A stretch of DNA of 64,000 bases from Pseudaquidulcibacter saccharophilus. GTDB lineage: Bacteria > Pseudomonadota > Alphaproteobacteria > Caulobacterales > Aquidulcibacteraceae. Made by a program: the position numbers and the translations under genes. How positions within the stretch are numbered: the stretch's first letter is position 1; every line of letters begins with the position of its first letter. The notes under the pieces were generated by a model, which saw nothing but the letters and a program-made list of their open reading frames with translations, did not search any database and was not told the origin of the DNA. Positions 7,941 through 17,035 of the stretch are shown here, piece by piece. The stretch lies in the NCBI RefSeq assembly GCF_019455445.1, contig NZ_JAHWUS010000002.1:248001-312000 (forward strand), read 5' to 3'.

Positions 7941-9401
7941 ATGACTGATTTAACCAAACTAACTCTAAAATCCGCGCTGGATGGTTTGAGCAAGGGTGAC
8001 TTTACATCTTTGGAAATCACCGATGCATTTTTGAATAAAATTGATGCCATCAATCCGAAATTAAATGCCTATACATTGGTAACCCATGAAAAGGCACGCG
8101 AAGACGCAAAGGCATCTGATGCACGCCGTGCGGCTGGCAACGCGGGGGCATTAGAAGGCGCGCCTCTTGGTATTAAAGACTTGTTCGCGACCAAGGGATA
8201 TCGCACTGCTGCTTGCTCTAAAATTCTTGGTGAATTTAAACCAGAATATGAATCAACCGTCACAAGTAATTTGTGGCGTGATGGTGCTGTAATGCTTGGC
8301 AAGTTGAATATGGATGAATTCGCAATGGGTTCATCAAATGAAACTTCTGCTTACGGTCCGGTTGTAAACCCTTGGCAGGTTGAAAAGAAACTAACCCCTG
8401 GTGGTTCATCTGGTGGTTCGGCGTCTGCTGTTGCGGCTGATTTATGCCTTGCGGCAACTGCGACCGACACTGGTGGTTCAATTCGCCAACCTGCATCATT
8501 TACTGGTACAGTTGGTATAAAACCAACCTATGGACGTTGTTCACGTTGGGGTATTGTTGCCTTTGCAAGTTCACTTGATCAAGCTGGACCAATTGCCAAA
8601 GACGTTACCGATACCGCAATCATGTTGAAATCAATGTGCGGTCACGACATTAAAGATTCAACTTCTTTGAATGTTCCGGTTCCTGATTTTGCTGCCGCAG
8701 TTTCACGCGGGGTAAAGGGCTTGAAAATTGGTGTTCCAAAGGAATATCGCCTTGACGGTATGCCAGAAGAAATTGAAAAATTGTGGCAAGACGGCATTAA
8801 TTGGCTAAAAGAAGCGGGTGCAGAGATTGTGGATATTTCACTTCCTCACACTAAATATGCACTTCCAACATATTATATTGTTGCCCCTGCTGAGGCTTCT
8901 TCAAACCTTGCGCGTTATGATGGTATGCGTTTTGGAAATCGCGTTGATGGCAAAGACCTTATCGATACCTATGAAAAGACCCGCGCAGCTGGTTTTGGTG
9001 CAGAGGTACAACGTCGTATCCTAATTGGTACTTACGTTCTTTCTGCGGGCTATTATGATGCATATTATCTAAAGGCACAAAAGGTTCGTGCAAGAATTCT
9101 TGAAGACTTTACTAAGGCTTGGGAAAAATGCGATGCGATTTTAACGCCAACCGCACCATCCGCTGCATTCCCACTTGGTCAAAAACAAACAGACCCTATT
9201 CAAATGTATTTGAATGACGTCTTTACGGTTACTACTAACCTTGCTGGTCTTCCTGGTATTTCTGTGCCTGCTGGCGTTGATGTGAACGGTCTTCCTCTTG
9301 GTTTACAAGTTATCGGCAAGGCATTGGACGAAGAAACATTATTCGCGGTTGCTGGCTCTATTGAAAAAGCCGCCAACTTTACCGCAAAACCAAATTTATA
9401 A
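7941..9401 (+). CDS. gatA: Aspartyl/glutamyl-tRNA amidotransferase subunit A
   Basis: The 486-residue amidase-signature enzyme hydrolyses glutamine to supply ammonia to GatB. The Ser-cisSer-Lys triad is intact: K79 (GIKDLF), S156 in GGSSGGSAS and S180 in [10 protein letters not shown]. Numbering agrees closely with known GatA proteins. GGGGCAGGA precedes the start. It is the middle gene of gatCAB, nine bases before gatB. Confidence 0.96.
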   Translation: MTDLTKLTLKSALDGLSKGDFTSLEITDAFLNKIDAINPKLNAYTLVTHEKAREDAKASDARRAAGNAGALEGAPLGIKDLFATKGYRTAACSKILGEFKPEYESTVTSNLWRDGAVMLGKLNMDEFAMGSSNETSAYGPVVNPWQVEKKLTPGGSSGGSASAVAADLCLAATATDTGGSIRQPASFTGTVGIKPTYGRCSRWGIVAFASSLDQAGPIAKDVTDTAIMLKSMCGHDIKDSTSLNVPVPDFAAAVSRGVKGLKIGVPKEYRLDGMPEEIEKLWQDGINWLKEAGAEIVDISLPHTKYALPTYYIVAPAEASSNLARYDGMRFGNRVDGKDLIDTYEKTRAAGFGAEVQRRILIGTYVLSAGYYDAYYLKAQKVRARILEDFTKAWEKCDAILTPTAPSAAFPLGQKQTDPIQMYLNDVFTVTTNLAGLPGISVPAGVDVNGLPLGLQVIGKALDEETLFAVAGSIEKAANFTAKPNL

Positions 9402-9410
9402 GGTGTTATT

Positions 9411-10916
9411 ATGACAGTAGAAGCAAGCACACCTGTTTTCACCGCTTTCAAAACCGCACGTCCTGACCAATGGGTAAAGGGCGTAACAGGTGATTGGGAA
9501 ATCATCGTTGGTATGGAAGTCCATGCACAGGTTGCGGCAAATTCAAAATTATTTTCGGGCGCATCTGCATCATATGGCGGCGATCCAAATAGCCATGTTT
9601 CATTCATTGATTCTGGCATGCCGGGCATGTTGCCGGTTATCAACAAGTTTTGTGTTGAGCAGGCGGTAAAAACCGGTCTCGGTTTGGGTGCGAAAATTAA
9701 CCTGTGGTCACGCTTTGACCGTAAAAACTATTTTTACCCAGATTTGCCACAAGGCTACCAAATTTCTCAATATCTTTACCCAATCGTAGGTGAGGGGGAG
9801 CTTGAGGTTGAATCCGAAGATAAATCAACAATCATGGTTGGTATCGAGCGTATCCACCTTGAACAGGATGCGGGTAAATCAATCCACGACCTTGATCCTG
9901 ATGCAACCTATGTTGACCTTAATCGTTCTGGCTGTGCCTTGATGGAGATTGTATCAAAACCTGATATTCGTTCACCAGAAGAAGCAGCAAATTATTTCAA
10001 ATCATTGCGCTCTTTGGTGCGTTATCTTGGCACTTGCGATGGTAATATGGACGAAGGTTCTATGCGTGCTGACGTTAACGTATCTGTTCGTCGCCCAGGT
10101 GGTGAATTGGGAACGCGTTGCGAAATCAAAAACGTAAACTCAACTAAGTTCGTTGCGATGGCTGTTGCCTATGAGGCGCGTCGCCAAATTGAAATTCTTG
10201 AAGATGGCGGTTCAATTGACCAAGAAACGCGTCTATTTGATGTGAAAACAGGTCAAACCCGCACCATGCGTTCAAAAGAAGATGCGCATGATTACCGTTA
10301 TTTCCCTGATCCTGATTTGTTGCCATTGGTAATCACTCAAGAATGGGTGGACGGTATTAAGGCAACCTTACCAGAATTGCCAAGTGCAAAAAAACACCGC
10401 TTTATCAATGACTTTGGCTTGTCTGCTTATGATGCGGGTGTTTTGGTTGCCGATAAAGAATTCTCTGATTATTTCGAAGAAGCGGCCAAGGGTACAGATG
10501 CCAAAATGGTCAATTCATGGCTAACGGTTGAATTATTTGGTTGGTTAAACAAGAACGGTGTTGAATTTGCCAATTCACCAATTTCTGCCAAGAATTTGGG
10601 TGGTCTTGTAAAACTTATTCAAGACGGAACTATCAATGGTAAAATCGCCAAAGATGTATTCGCAAAAATGATTGAAACAGGTGATGAACCTGCGGCAATC
10701 GTTGAGCGTGAAGGTTTAAAACAAACCACCGACACCGGTGCAATTGAAAAAGCCATTGACGATTTGATGGCAACCCAACCAGAAAAAGTTACCGAAGCCC
10801 GCGAAAAACCAAAAATGCTTGGTTGGTGGGTTGGTCAAGTTATGAAATCCACCGGTGGCAAAGCCAACCCGGCGATTGTGAATGATATTCTTAAGAAGAA
10901 ATTGGGAATTGAGTAA
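9411..10916 (+). CDS. gatB: Aspartyl/glutamyl-tRNA amidotransferase subunit B
   Basis: The 501-residue kinase/transamidase subunit phosphorylates the misacylated tRNA and transfers ammonia. Visible landmarks are [29 protein letters not shown], the DRxG-like [33 protein letters not shown] and [15 protein letters not shown]. The C-terminal YqeY-like tRNA-recognition domain closes the protein. About 25 extra residues precede the core, as in many alphaproteobacterial GatB. A hairpin follows 56 bp downstream. Confidence 0.96.
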   Translation: MTVEASTPVFTAFKTARPDQWVKGVTGDWEIIVGMEVHAQVAANSKLFSGASASYGGDPNSHVSFIDSGMPGMLPVINKFCVEQAVKTGLGLGAKINLWSRFDRKNYFYPDLPQGYQISQYLYPIVGEGELEVESEDKSTIMVGIERIHLEQDAGKSIHDLDPDATYVDLNRSGCALMEIVSKPDIRSPEEAANYFKSLRSLVRYLGTCDGNMDEGSMRADVNVSVRRPGGELGTRCEIKNVNSTKFVAMAVAYEARRQIEILEDGGSIDQETRLFDVKTGQTRTMRSKEDAHDYRYFPDPDLLPLVITQEWVDGIKATLPELPSAKKHRFINDFGLSAYDAGVLVADKEFSDYFEEAAKGTDAKMVNSWLTVELFGWLNKNGVEFANSPISAKNLGGLVKLIQDGTINGKIAKDVFAKMIETGDEPAAIVEREGLKQTTDTGAIEKAIDDLMATQPEKVTEAREKPKMLGWWVGQVMKSTGGKANPAIVNDILKKKLGIE

Positions 10917-10972
10917 ATTTAACCCCAGATTACGCTCTTAGGTGTTTCGTAATAGAGATAAGAATTTAAAAA

Positions 10973-10995
10973 GGCGCTTCAATCGAAGCGCCTTT
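10973..10995. terminator. Hairpin terminator between gatB and the AbiC-like gene
   Basis: GGCGCTTC (10973-10980) and GAAGCGCC (10985-10992) form a perfect 8-bp stem with an AATC loop. On the plus strand only three T follow. On the minus strand five T follow, so it probably also ends the convergent AbiC-like gene. Confidence 0.7.
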
Positions 10996-10999
10996 GATA

Positions 11000-11842
11000 T
11001 CAATTAAAAGCTGTTTCCAAAAACTTATTTTTTATTTTATCTTTAAATTCTGAATCTATTAAATTATCTAAAAAAGTCGTTTGTTCTATCAATTTTTTTA
11101 GAGCCATACCGCCTTTTTTATCGTATGAATGATTAGATAAAGCATTATATATTATCATTCTCAACTGATATTCTGAAGTTTGGGAACGCAATACTCTAAC
11201 ATAGAAAGATTTTACGTTTTTATTTAGATTTGATTCCTCAATAAATTTTAGAATTATGTATATTGTTCTAAAATAATGTAGTAATTCAAAGCCATTATCT
11301 CCATTAACTCTTGCTTCTTTGTTATTTTCAGGAATAATTTGTTTTGTTATAAAGCATTTATATTCTTTATTGAATTCAGCATTAAAATTTTTATTGGTAT
11401 CTGTAAAATCTATATTTTTAAGTCTCATTTCCAATTTATCATAATAAAATACAAATACATCCCTGCCTCTATGTATTTGTTCATGTGTTTTTCTTTTTTT
11501 AATATCAAAGTCATTTACGATAGAATTTAATAAATTTATTAAGTTAAAGAATCTGCTTTCATATTCTTGTTCTAAATAGGAATTTCTTGCATTTTTTATT
11601 TCTAAAAATTGCAAATAGAAACCCGCAACTAGAAATAGAAATGCAAGTCCTGAAAACAAGGCATTTGAAAATCCAAAAATATCTCCAAATTGTCCAAATA
11701 TTTCTCTGAATTTTGGATTGTCCGCAATATAAAGCCCGAATTTCCAGTTTTCATAAATTATAAAATAAATAAGAAAAAATACTAATATCATAAAAAAAAT
11801 AAATTTAAGATTATCAAATGATTTTTTTATTATATATTTCAT
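11000..11842 (-). CDS. Putative AbiC-type phage abortive infection membrane protein
   Basis: About 280 residues from ATG 11842 (a GTG at 11854 would add four). Two hydrophobic segments at the N-terminus (about residues 15-35 and 60-80) are followed by a charged cytosolic part. That part has YESRFFNLINLLNSIV, HRGRDVFVFYYD, LLHYFRTIYIILKFIEE, YVRVLRSQTSEYQLRMIIYNAL. This order (FFNLL, GRDVF, YFRxIYxILKFI, YxRxLRxQLSxYEL) fits the putative AbiC family of phage-defence proteins. Base composition is clearly more AT-rich than in the neighbouring genes and codon use is A/T-ended, suggesting recent acquisition. It stands alone. The defence role is inferred from the family only. Confidence 0.65.
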   Translation of the reverse strand: MKYIIKKSFDNLKFIFFMILVFFLIYFIIYENWKFGLYIADNPKFREIFGQFGDIFGFSNALFSGLAFLFLVAGFYLQFLEIKNARNSYLEQEYESRFFNLINLLNSIVNDFDIKKRKTHEQIHRGRDVFVFYYDKLEMRLKNIDFTDTNKNFNAEFNKEYKCFITKQIIPENNKEARVNGDNGFELLHYFRTIYIILKFIEESNLNKNVKSFYVRVLRSQTSEYQLRMIIYNALSNHSYDKKGGMALKKLIEQTTFLDNLIDSEFKDKIKNKFLETAFN

Positions 11843-11999
11843 TTCGAGACTCACTATTTATATTTAATTGTTTGTGCATGCCACAACATAAGGCTTCAAA
11901 TGCATATCGTAATATTTTATAAAAAAATTTCATTGGTTTACATTCTAAGCTTGGTCGGTCAATTTTCACCACGAAATGTATTTCTATAATTAATAAATT

Positions 12000-13562
12000 T
12001 TACTTTCCCTGTGGGGCAGCCTGATCATAGAAGCCACCTAAATCCTTTACCAATTGGCTTAAGGCTTCGGGGTTTAGATAAATCATATGCCCAGATGGGT
12101 AATATTTAAAGCTAACATTTTTAACGGTTTGTGGTTTAAGTGGAATATGCGCAATATCATATTCGGTGGCAAAAAACGGCGTTGCCATGTCATAATAACC
12201 ATTCAGGGATAGCACTTTCAAGTGTGGGTTTTGACGCATTGCGGCGCCCAAATCGATACCAACGTCTGGCATCATTTGTGTCCAACCTTGTGCGGGTCTA
12301 TGTTTCCAGTCCCAATCAAAATCAGGTTGCGAATATGCGCCAAGGCGGTAATCCAAATCAGTTTTGTATTGTAAATCTGATGTCAAATATGCCCGAAGTG
12401 ACGACACGAACACTGAATTAATTCCGGTGTCCGATGCGTCAAAATCAGGGTTTTCGCCGGCATCATCATAATCAACCCCAAGGAAACGTGAATCAAAGCG
12501 CCCAACGGTTTCATGGCGATCGCGCAATAATTCTTTTTGGAAGCGATTAAGATCAATTCGTAAATCCGCTTTCATGATATAATCAGCCGAAAGACCGGTG
12601 TATTTTGACAATTTTTGTGCAACAGCACTTTTTTCTGCATCGCTTATAGTATTACCTTTTGCAAGGGCGGCGGCATATTCACCACTTGCAAATTTTCTGA
12701 CTTCGTCAACAAAGACTGATAAATCGGAGGGCTTATTTTCAATTTTGTTATGGTACCATGCGGTTGCCGCATATGACGGCAAATAAGCAATGTAACCAAT
12801 ATCATAGCCTGGTTGTTCGATGCCGTAATTAAGAATACTTGAAAGCAATATTACGCCATTAAAATCCATACCTTGGTTCTGTAAATTATTCACAAGATTG
12901 GCCGAACGTGTCGTGCCATAACTTTCACCAAATAAGAACTTTGGTGAGTTCCAACGTTCATTTAATGTCACATAGCGTTTAATTGCACGTGCAAACGCAT
13001 CCACATCTTGATCAACTCCCCAGAATTTTTTGCCTTCTGTTTTGCCAAGTGGGCGTGAATATCCGGTGCCGATTGCATCAATGAAAACTAGGTCAGTCTT
13101 ATCAAGCAAACTTTCATCATTCTCACCATAGGTATATGGGGCAGGGCCAGTTGCATCGGGTGAAGTTGTGCGCACCCTTACAGGGCCAAAGCTTCCCATA
13201 TGAAGCCATAATGATGCAGAACCTGGACCACCATTATAAAGGAAGGTGACAGGTCGGTTTTTTCCAGGATTTGCGGTATAGGCAACATAAAATACGCTTG
13301 CTGTTGGTACGCCTTCATCGTCTCGGATGGTTAGAGTTCCAGCCGTTGCGGTATAGTCAATTTTCTTTCCCTTTATTGTGACGCTATGTTTTGTGGCCTT
13401 AGTTGTTTCTGTAATAGGTGCAAGCGCGGTTGCCTTGGTGATTTGTTCCGTGACGCTATCGTTTTCAGGTTTTGCATCTTCTTTTTTTTGTGGCTCGGCG
13501 GCAAAGGCGATTGAAGAACAAAGTGATAATGCTAACACTGAAATAGAAACAATTTTGCGCAT
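12000..13562 (-). CDS. Secreted S10-family serine carboxypeptidase-like protein
   Basis: The 520-residue protein has a signal peptide with likely cleavage after SIAFA (residue 21). It carries the S10 landmarks: FLYNGGPGSASLWLHMG, the nucleophile Ser214 in FGESYGTTR, an Asp in LNGYYDMATPF and the His in YYPSGHMIYLN. An intervening Lys/Thr-rich linker follows the signal. It is a periplasmic or secreted alpha/beta hydrolase releasing C-terminal residues. Similar S10 proteins are common in peptide-scavenging alphaproteobacteria. It appears monocistronic. Confidence 0.88.
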   Translation of the reverse strand: MRKIVSISVLALSLCSSIAFAAEPQKKEDAKPENDSVTEQITKATALAPITETTKATKHSVTIKGKKIDYTATAGTLTIRDDEGVPTASVFYVAYTANPGKNRPVTFLYNGGPGSASLWLHMGSFGPVRVRTTSPDATGPAPYTYGENDESLLDKTDLVFIDAIGTGYSRPLGKTEGKKFWGVDQDVDAFARAIKRYVTLNERWNSPKFLFGESYGTTRSANLVNNLQNQGMDFNGVILLSSILNYGIEQPGYDIGYIAYLPSYAATAWYHNKIENKPSDLSVFVDEVRKFASGEYAAALAKGNTISDAEKSAVAQKLSKYTGLSADYIMKADLRIDLNRFQKELLRDRHETVGRFDSRFLGVDYDDAGENPDFDASDTGINSVFVSSLRAYLTSDLQYKTDLDYRLGAYSQPDFDWDWKHRPAQGWTQMMPDVGIDLGAAMRQNPHLKVLSLNGYYDMATPFFATEYDIAHIPLKPQTVKNVSFKYYPSGHMIYLNPEALSQLVKDLGGFYDQAAPQGK

Positions 13563-13670
13563 AAATTAGACCTCAGGATTGACGGTTTGTATAAAAGCGC
13601 AAATTGAGTGTGAGTCCTTTTGTTTGTGAATAGAAACTATTGCAACAAAATGATTTTAAATAAAAATTCT

Positions 13671-14318
13671 TTATTTTTTAAACCAGTCGTCAAATGCATT
13701 TTTTAATGCATTATCCAATACTGAAATGTCCGATGTGACCCCAAGATTTGCAAGGCTAGTTACACCATATTCTTCTGGATCTATGCCGCACGGAATAATG
13801 CCACCAAAATGCTCTAAATTTGGCGAGACATTTATTGCAACACCGTGAAACGAAACCCAACGCCTAATACGCAAACCAATTGCCGCAATTTTTTCTTCAC
13901 GAATATTGCCGTCAATTTGCGGCACATCAACCCAAACCCCAACGCGTCCATCGCGTATTTCGCCTTTAACGCCAAGTGAGGCGAGGGTGGCAATAACCCA
14001 TTTTTCAACACGGCAAACAAAATCACGTATGTCGCGACCTTGGCGGTTTAGATCTAGCATAAGATAGACTACGCGCTGCCCGGGGCCATGATAGGTTATT
14101 TTTCCACCGCGCCCGGTTTTTATAACTTCTATATCATGTGCATCAATAATATCGTCCTCTTTGCCAGAGGTGCCAATTGTGTAAACTGGTGGATGTTCCA
14201 AAAGCCAAACAAGTTCACCCGATACACCGTCTTGAATTTCTTTTACGCGGTTTTCCATAAAATCAACCGCTTCTGAATATGAAATTGGTTCGGGGGATAT
14301 CAACCACTCGACAGGCAT
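13671..14318 (-). CDS. lipB: Octanoyl-[ACP]:protein N-octanoyltransferase
   Basis: The 215-residue enzyme transfers octanoyl from ACP to lipoyl domains, the first step of lipoate synthesis. Catalytic Lys143 (EEKIAAIG) and Cys177 (GIIPCGI) are present, with the signature RGGKITYHGPGQ near residues 70-81. Its ATG overlaps the stop of the upstream L,D-transpeptidase by one base (TAATG), so the two are probably translationally coupled. Confidence 0.95.
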   Translation of the reverse strand: MPVEWLISPEPISYSEAVDFMENRVKEIQDGVSGELVWLLEHPPVYTIGTSGKEDDIIDAHDIEVIKTGRGGKITYHGPGQRVVYLMLDLNRQGRDIRDFVCRVEKWVIATLASLGVKGEIRDGRVGVWVDVPQIDGNIREEKIAAIGLRIRRWVSFHGVAINVSPNLEHFGGIIPCGIDPEEYGVTSLANLGVTSDISVLDNALKNAFDDWFKK

Positions 14319-14734
14319 TACTTACGAACTTCTATGAGGGTTTCGTTCATGCCAACTTGACCGACAAGGTCATAGAATTTTTTAGCATTATATGTGTTCA
14401 AACGAATACAACCATGTGACGCAGCGCTGCCAAGGCGTTTTACGGCTTCGGTTCCATGAACCGCATAACCTTGATAAAAGAATACAGCATATGGCATTGG
14501 GGCATTATCATATGTACGTGAGCGCCACATTTCATATTTTCTTTGTGCATTATAATACCCCGGCGGAGTTTCATAACCGATTTTTCCAGAAGATATGTTC
14601 CAATGATAAATTAGCTCTTCATCAAGTGTAACGTCCATGGTTTGATTAGAAAGGGAAATAACCGCAACTAGTCTTTCCGCATGCGCAACACCTGGAAATA
14701 GCGCGATTATCATTATTAGTAGAAGTTTTTTCAT
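14318..14734 (-). CDS. L,D-transpeptidase (YkuD domain), exported
   Basis: The 138-residue protein has a signal peptide (MKKLLLIMIIALFPGVAHA) and a minimal YkuD catalytic domain: His93 in AVHGTEA and SHGCIRL (106-112) with nucleophile Cys109. Enzymes of this family make 3-3 peptidoglycan cross-links or attach proteins to the wall in the periplasm. This is a compact version without a LysM domain. It is upstream of and overlaps lipB by one base, an unusual functional pairing. Confidence 0.9.
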   Translation of the reverse strand: MKKLLLIMIIALFPGVAHAERLVAVISLSNQTMDVTLDEELIYHWNISSGKIGYETPPGYYNAQRKYEMWRSRTYDNAPMPYAVFFYQGYAVHGTEAVKRLGSAASHGCIRLNTYNAKKFYDLVGQVGMNETLIEVRK

Positions 14735-14917
14735 TATTCGTCCCAGCTGCGAGTTTATTAATTCAAGTCCTTTAATATTTCAATTGGCGGTCGTCATTAT
14801 TTACTGATTGTGGCAATTTGTTGGAATTGCATAAAATTGATAAAATTATTTTCATTAATAACTTATCATTCATAATTTGAACTTAAACTGAACGGACAAA
14901 TCAAACAGGGATAAAAG

Positions 14918-15163
14918 ATGCAAATCAAAAAAGTGGGAATTGATATTTCGGTATTGGTTGGACGCTCAACCCTTGCGATGCATCAATTGCTTCGTATGGG
15001 TCGTGGCGCAGTTATTCCTCTTAGCGCTAGTCCAGATGATCCGGTTTGGATACTTGCCAATGATCATCCAATCGCACGTGGTGAAATACATCTCGAAGAT
15101 GATAAAATTTCTGTCGAAATTATTGGTGCGGCAAATGTTTATGACTATTACGCAGGTACATAG
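14918..15163 (+). CDS. Small lone FliN/SpoA-domain protein
   Basis: The 81-residue protein is essentially one SpoA (FliN/FliM C-terminal) domain: VGIDISVLVGRSTLAMHQLLRMGRGAVIPL, then WILANDHPIARGEIHLEDDKISVEIIG. It corresponds to the C-ring switch domain of FliN, which forms the base of the flagellar rotor. CAGGGA precedes the ATG. Unlike normal fliN, it is shorter and not beside other flagellar genes. It could be the genuine FliN in a scattered flagellar regulon or a paralogue with another role. Confidence 0.7.
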   Translation: MQIKKVGIDISVLVGRSTLAMHQLLRMGRGAVIPLSASPDDPVWILANDHPIARGEIHLEDDKISVEIIGAANVYDYYAGT

Positions 15164-15269
15164 TCTTTAAAGTGATGCGTTTTTTGTATTTCTACAAAAG
15201 CATCACAAATCATTGTAATTTTTGCTTTTCATTTATGGCAAGCTAAGCTAAGCCAACCTTGCTTTTATT

Positions 15270-15354
15270 GCGCACGTGGCGGAATTGGTAGACGCGCAGC
15301 GTTGAGGTCGCTGTGGGGAGACCCGTGGAGGTTCGAGTCCTCTCGTGCGCACCA
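15270..15354 (+). tRNA. tRNA-Leu (GAG)
   Basis: The acceptor stem GCGCACG (15270-15276) pairs with CGTGCGC (15344-15350), followed by discriminator A and encoded CCA. The anticodon arm CAGCG-TTGAGGT-CGCTG gives anticodon GAG. The long variable arm and the T-loop GTTCGAGTC fit a class II leucine tRNA. Confidence 0.97.
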
Positions 15355-15507
15355 TTTATTTAAAATGCCGTGTTTGCGATTTTTTAGCGCTTTCAGCATT
15401 TTAGTTACATAGTGAAGAGTTTTGAAAACGATTTTCTATAACTTTTCACCAATATTTTATATTTCTTGATGTGTTTATGACACATCATTCGTAGAAGGAT
15501 TTTAGCA

Positions 15508-15573
15508 ATGACAGGGGATGGCAGTAATGGAAACTTTAACCAAACCCGTAAATCCTTTGGACATTGCGGATAA
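15508..15573 (+). other. Possible 21-codon upstream ORF overlapping the mgtE start
   Basis: ATG 15508 has the better ribosome site (GAAGGA at 15494-15499) and opens a 21-codon frame ending at TAA 15571, in a different frame from mgtE and overlapping its first codons. The putative peptide begins MTGDGSNGNF. Leader ORFs control some magnesium transporter genes in other bacteria. Here a regulatory role is only a guess and chance is possible. Confidence 0.3.
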
Positions 15574-16954
15574 ATCAAACCCAAACTATCCTGATAATAA
15601 TGGTTTCGACCCTAACGATGACGATTCACAGTTCATCGTAAAGGTTATTGCTGCGGCTGGGGATCATGACCCAATTGCGCTGCGCAAATTACTATTACCG
15701 CTTCACCCCGCAGATATGGCAGCGGTTTTGCGCAATATTCCCGAAGAAAGCGCGCGAACCATTATAAAATTCATAGGCGAAGAACTTGATTCTGAAGTTT
15801 ATGCTGAGCTTGATGAAGATACACGTGAACTTGTATTAGAAGTATTGCCAAAAGCTGCGGTTGCGCGCGCAATTGAAGATCTTGATACCGATGACGCGGT
15901 TGCATTCGTTGAAGAGCTTGACGAAGATGACCGTGCTGGCGTTCTTGCGGAAGCATCCGATGAATTGCGTGCCACAATCGAAGGCGCAATGTCATTTGAG
16001 GAAGAAACTGCTGGCCGCTTGATGCAGCGGGAATTTGTGGCCGCGCCAGAATTTTGGGACGTTGGGCGTACAATTGACCATATGCGCCAAGTTGGTGAGG
16101 ATTTGCCGGACCTTTTCTTTGAGATTTATGTCGTCGACCCAACTTTTAAGCCTATTGGTGCAATCGCGGTTTCACGCCTTATGCGTGCGCCACGAGATAC
16201 AAACCTTAAAGACCTAACTGAAAAGCTTCACGTTATCGTTAGCCCTGAAACTGACCAAGAAGACGTGGCTTTGGCATTTAGAAAATACCACTTGATTTCT
16301 GCGCCGGTTGTTGACGATGCGGGGCGTTTAAACGGTATGATTACCGTGGACGATATCGTACAGGTATTACAAGAAGAAAACGAAGAAGACTTGTTGGCAC
16401 TTGCGGGTGTACGCGAAGCATCAACTACTGATTCTGTTATAAATTCGGTGCAATCACGTTTGCCGTGGTTGATTTTTAACCTGATAACCGCGTTAATTAA
16501 TTCGTTTGTTATCGGTAAATTTTCCGGTTTAATTGAGCAAGTTGTTGCACTTGCTATTTTGATGCCAATTGGTTCGGCGCTTGGCGGAAACGCAGGCACA
16601 CAAACTCTTGCGGTTGCGGTTCGTGCGTTGGCTTCACGTGAGCTGACTGATAAGAACTCTGGTAAAATTATTGCGCGTGAGTTTTTTACAGGTGTTTTGA
16701 ATGGCGTTGCGGTTGCCGCAGTTTTTGGGCTTGTTGCCTATATTTGGTTTAAAAACCCAATAATTTCGATTGCAGCGGCAGGTGGCATAATGATTGACTT
16801 TATTGCAGCTGGCCTAGCAGGTATTCTTATCCCGCTTACTTTGAAGAAATTTGGTCAAGACCCTGCTGTTGCATCAAGTATTTTTGTGACTTTTGTTACT
16901 GATTGTGTTGGCTTTGCGTCATTCCTTACTATTGCGATGCTATTGCTAAAATAA
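15527..16954 (+). CDS. mgtE: MgtE-family magnesium transporter
   Basis: About 475 residues. The order is: N-terminal MgtE repeat domain (LLPLHPADMAAVLRNIPEESA, then VLPKAAVARAIEDLDTDDAV), a CBS pair (PDLFFEIYVVD through VDDIVQVL), a connecting helix and five C-terminal membrane helices with the pore segment PIGSALGGNAGTQTLAVAVRAL. MgtE is a Mg2+ channel gated by cytosolic Mg2+ binding to the N and CBS domains. AGGGG at 15513-15517 fits ATG 15527 (nine-base spacing) better than ATG 15518. Confidence 0.95.
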   Translation: METLTKPVNPLDIADKSNPNYPDNNGFDPNDDDSQFIVKVIAAAGDHDPIALRKLLLPLHPADMAAVLRNIPEESARTIIKFIGEELDSEVYAELDEDTRELVLEVLPKAAVARAIEDLDTDDAVAFVEELDEDDRAGVLAEASDELRATIEGAMSFEEETAGRLMQREFVAAPEFWDVGRTIDHMRQVGEDLPDLFFEIYVVDPTFKPIGAIAVSRLMRAPRDTNLKDLTEKLHVIVSPETDQEDVALAFRKYHLISAPVVDDAGRLNGMITVDDIVQVLQEENEEDLLALAGVREASTTDSVINSVQSRLPWLIFNLITALINSFVIGKFSGLIEQVVALAILMPIGSALGGNAGTQTLAVAVRALASRELTDKNSGKIIAREFFTGVLNGVAVAAVFGLVAYIWFKNPIISIAAAGGIMIDFIAAGLAGILIPLTLKKFGQDPAVASSIFVTFVTDCVGFASFLTIAMLLLK

Positions 16955-17035
16955 CCTATTTTGGCAAATAAATTGCGATATTCCATCTGAATGTGGATTA
17001 GTGCCCCAAAACGGCACAAATTTGATGGAAATAAA

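Noticed and set aside
9200-9646. 148-codon minus-strand frame across the gatA-gatB junction
   Set aside because: Antisense shadow of two certain genes; no recognisable domain.
15771-16142. 123-codon minus-strand frame in mgtE, rich in Gln/Arg/His
   Set aside because: The composition is what results from reading an acidic coding region in reverse; no start signal.
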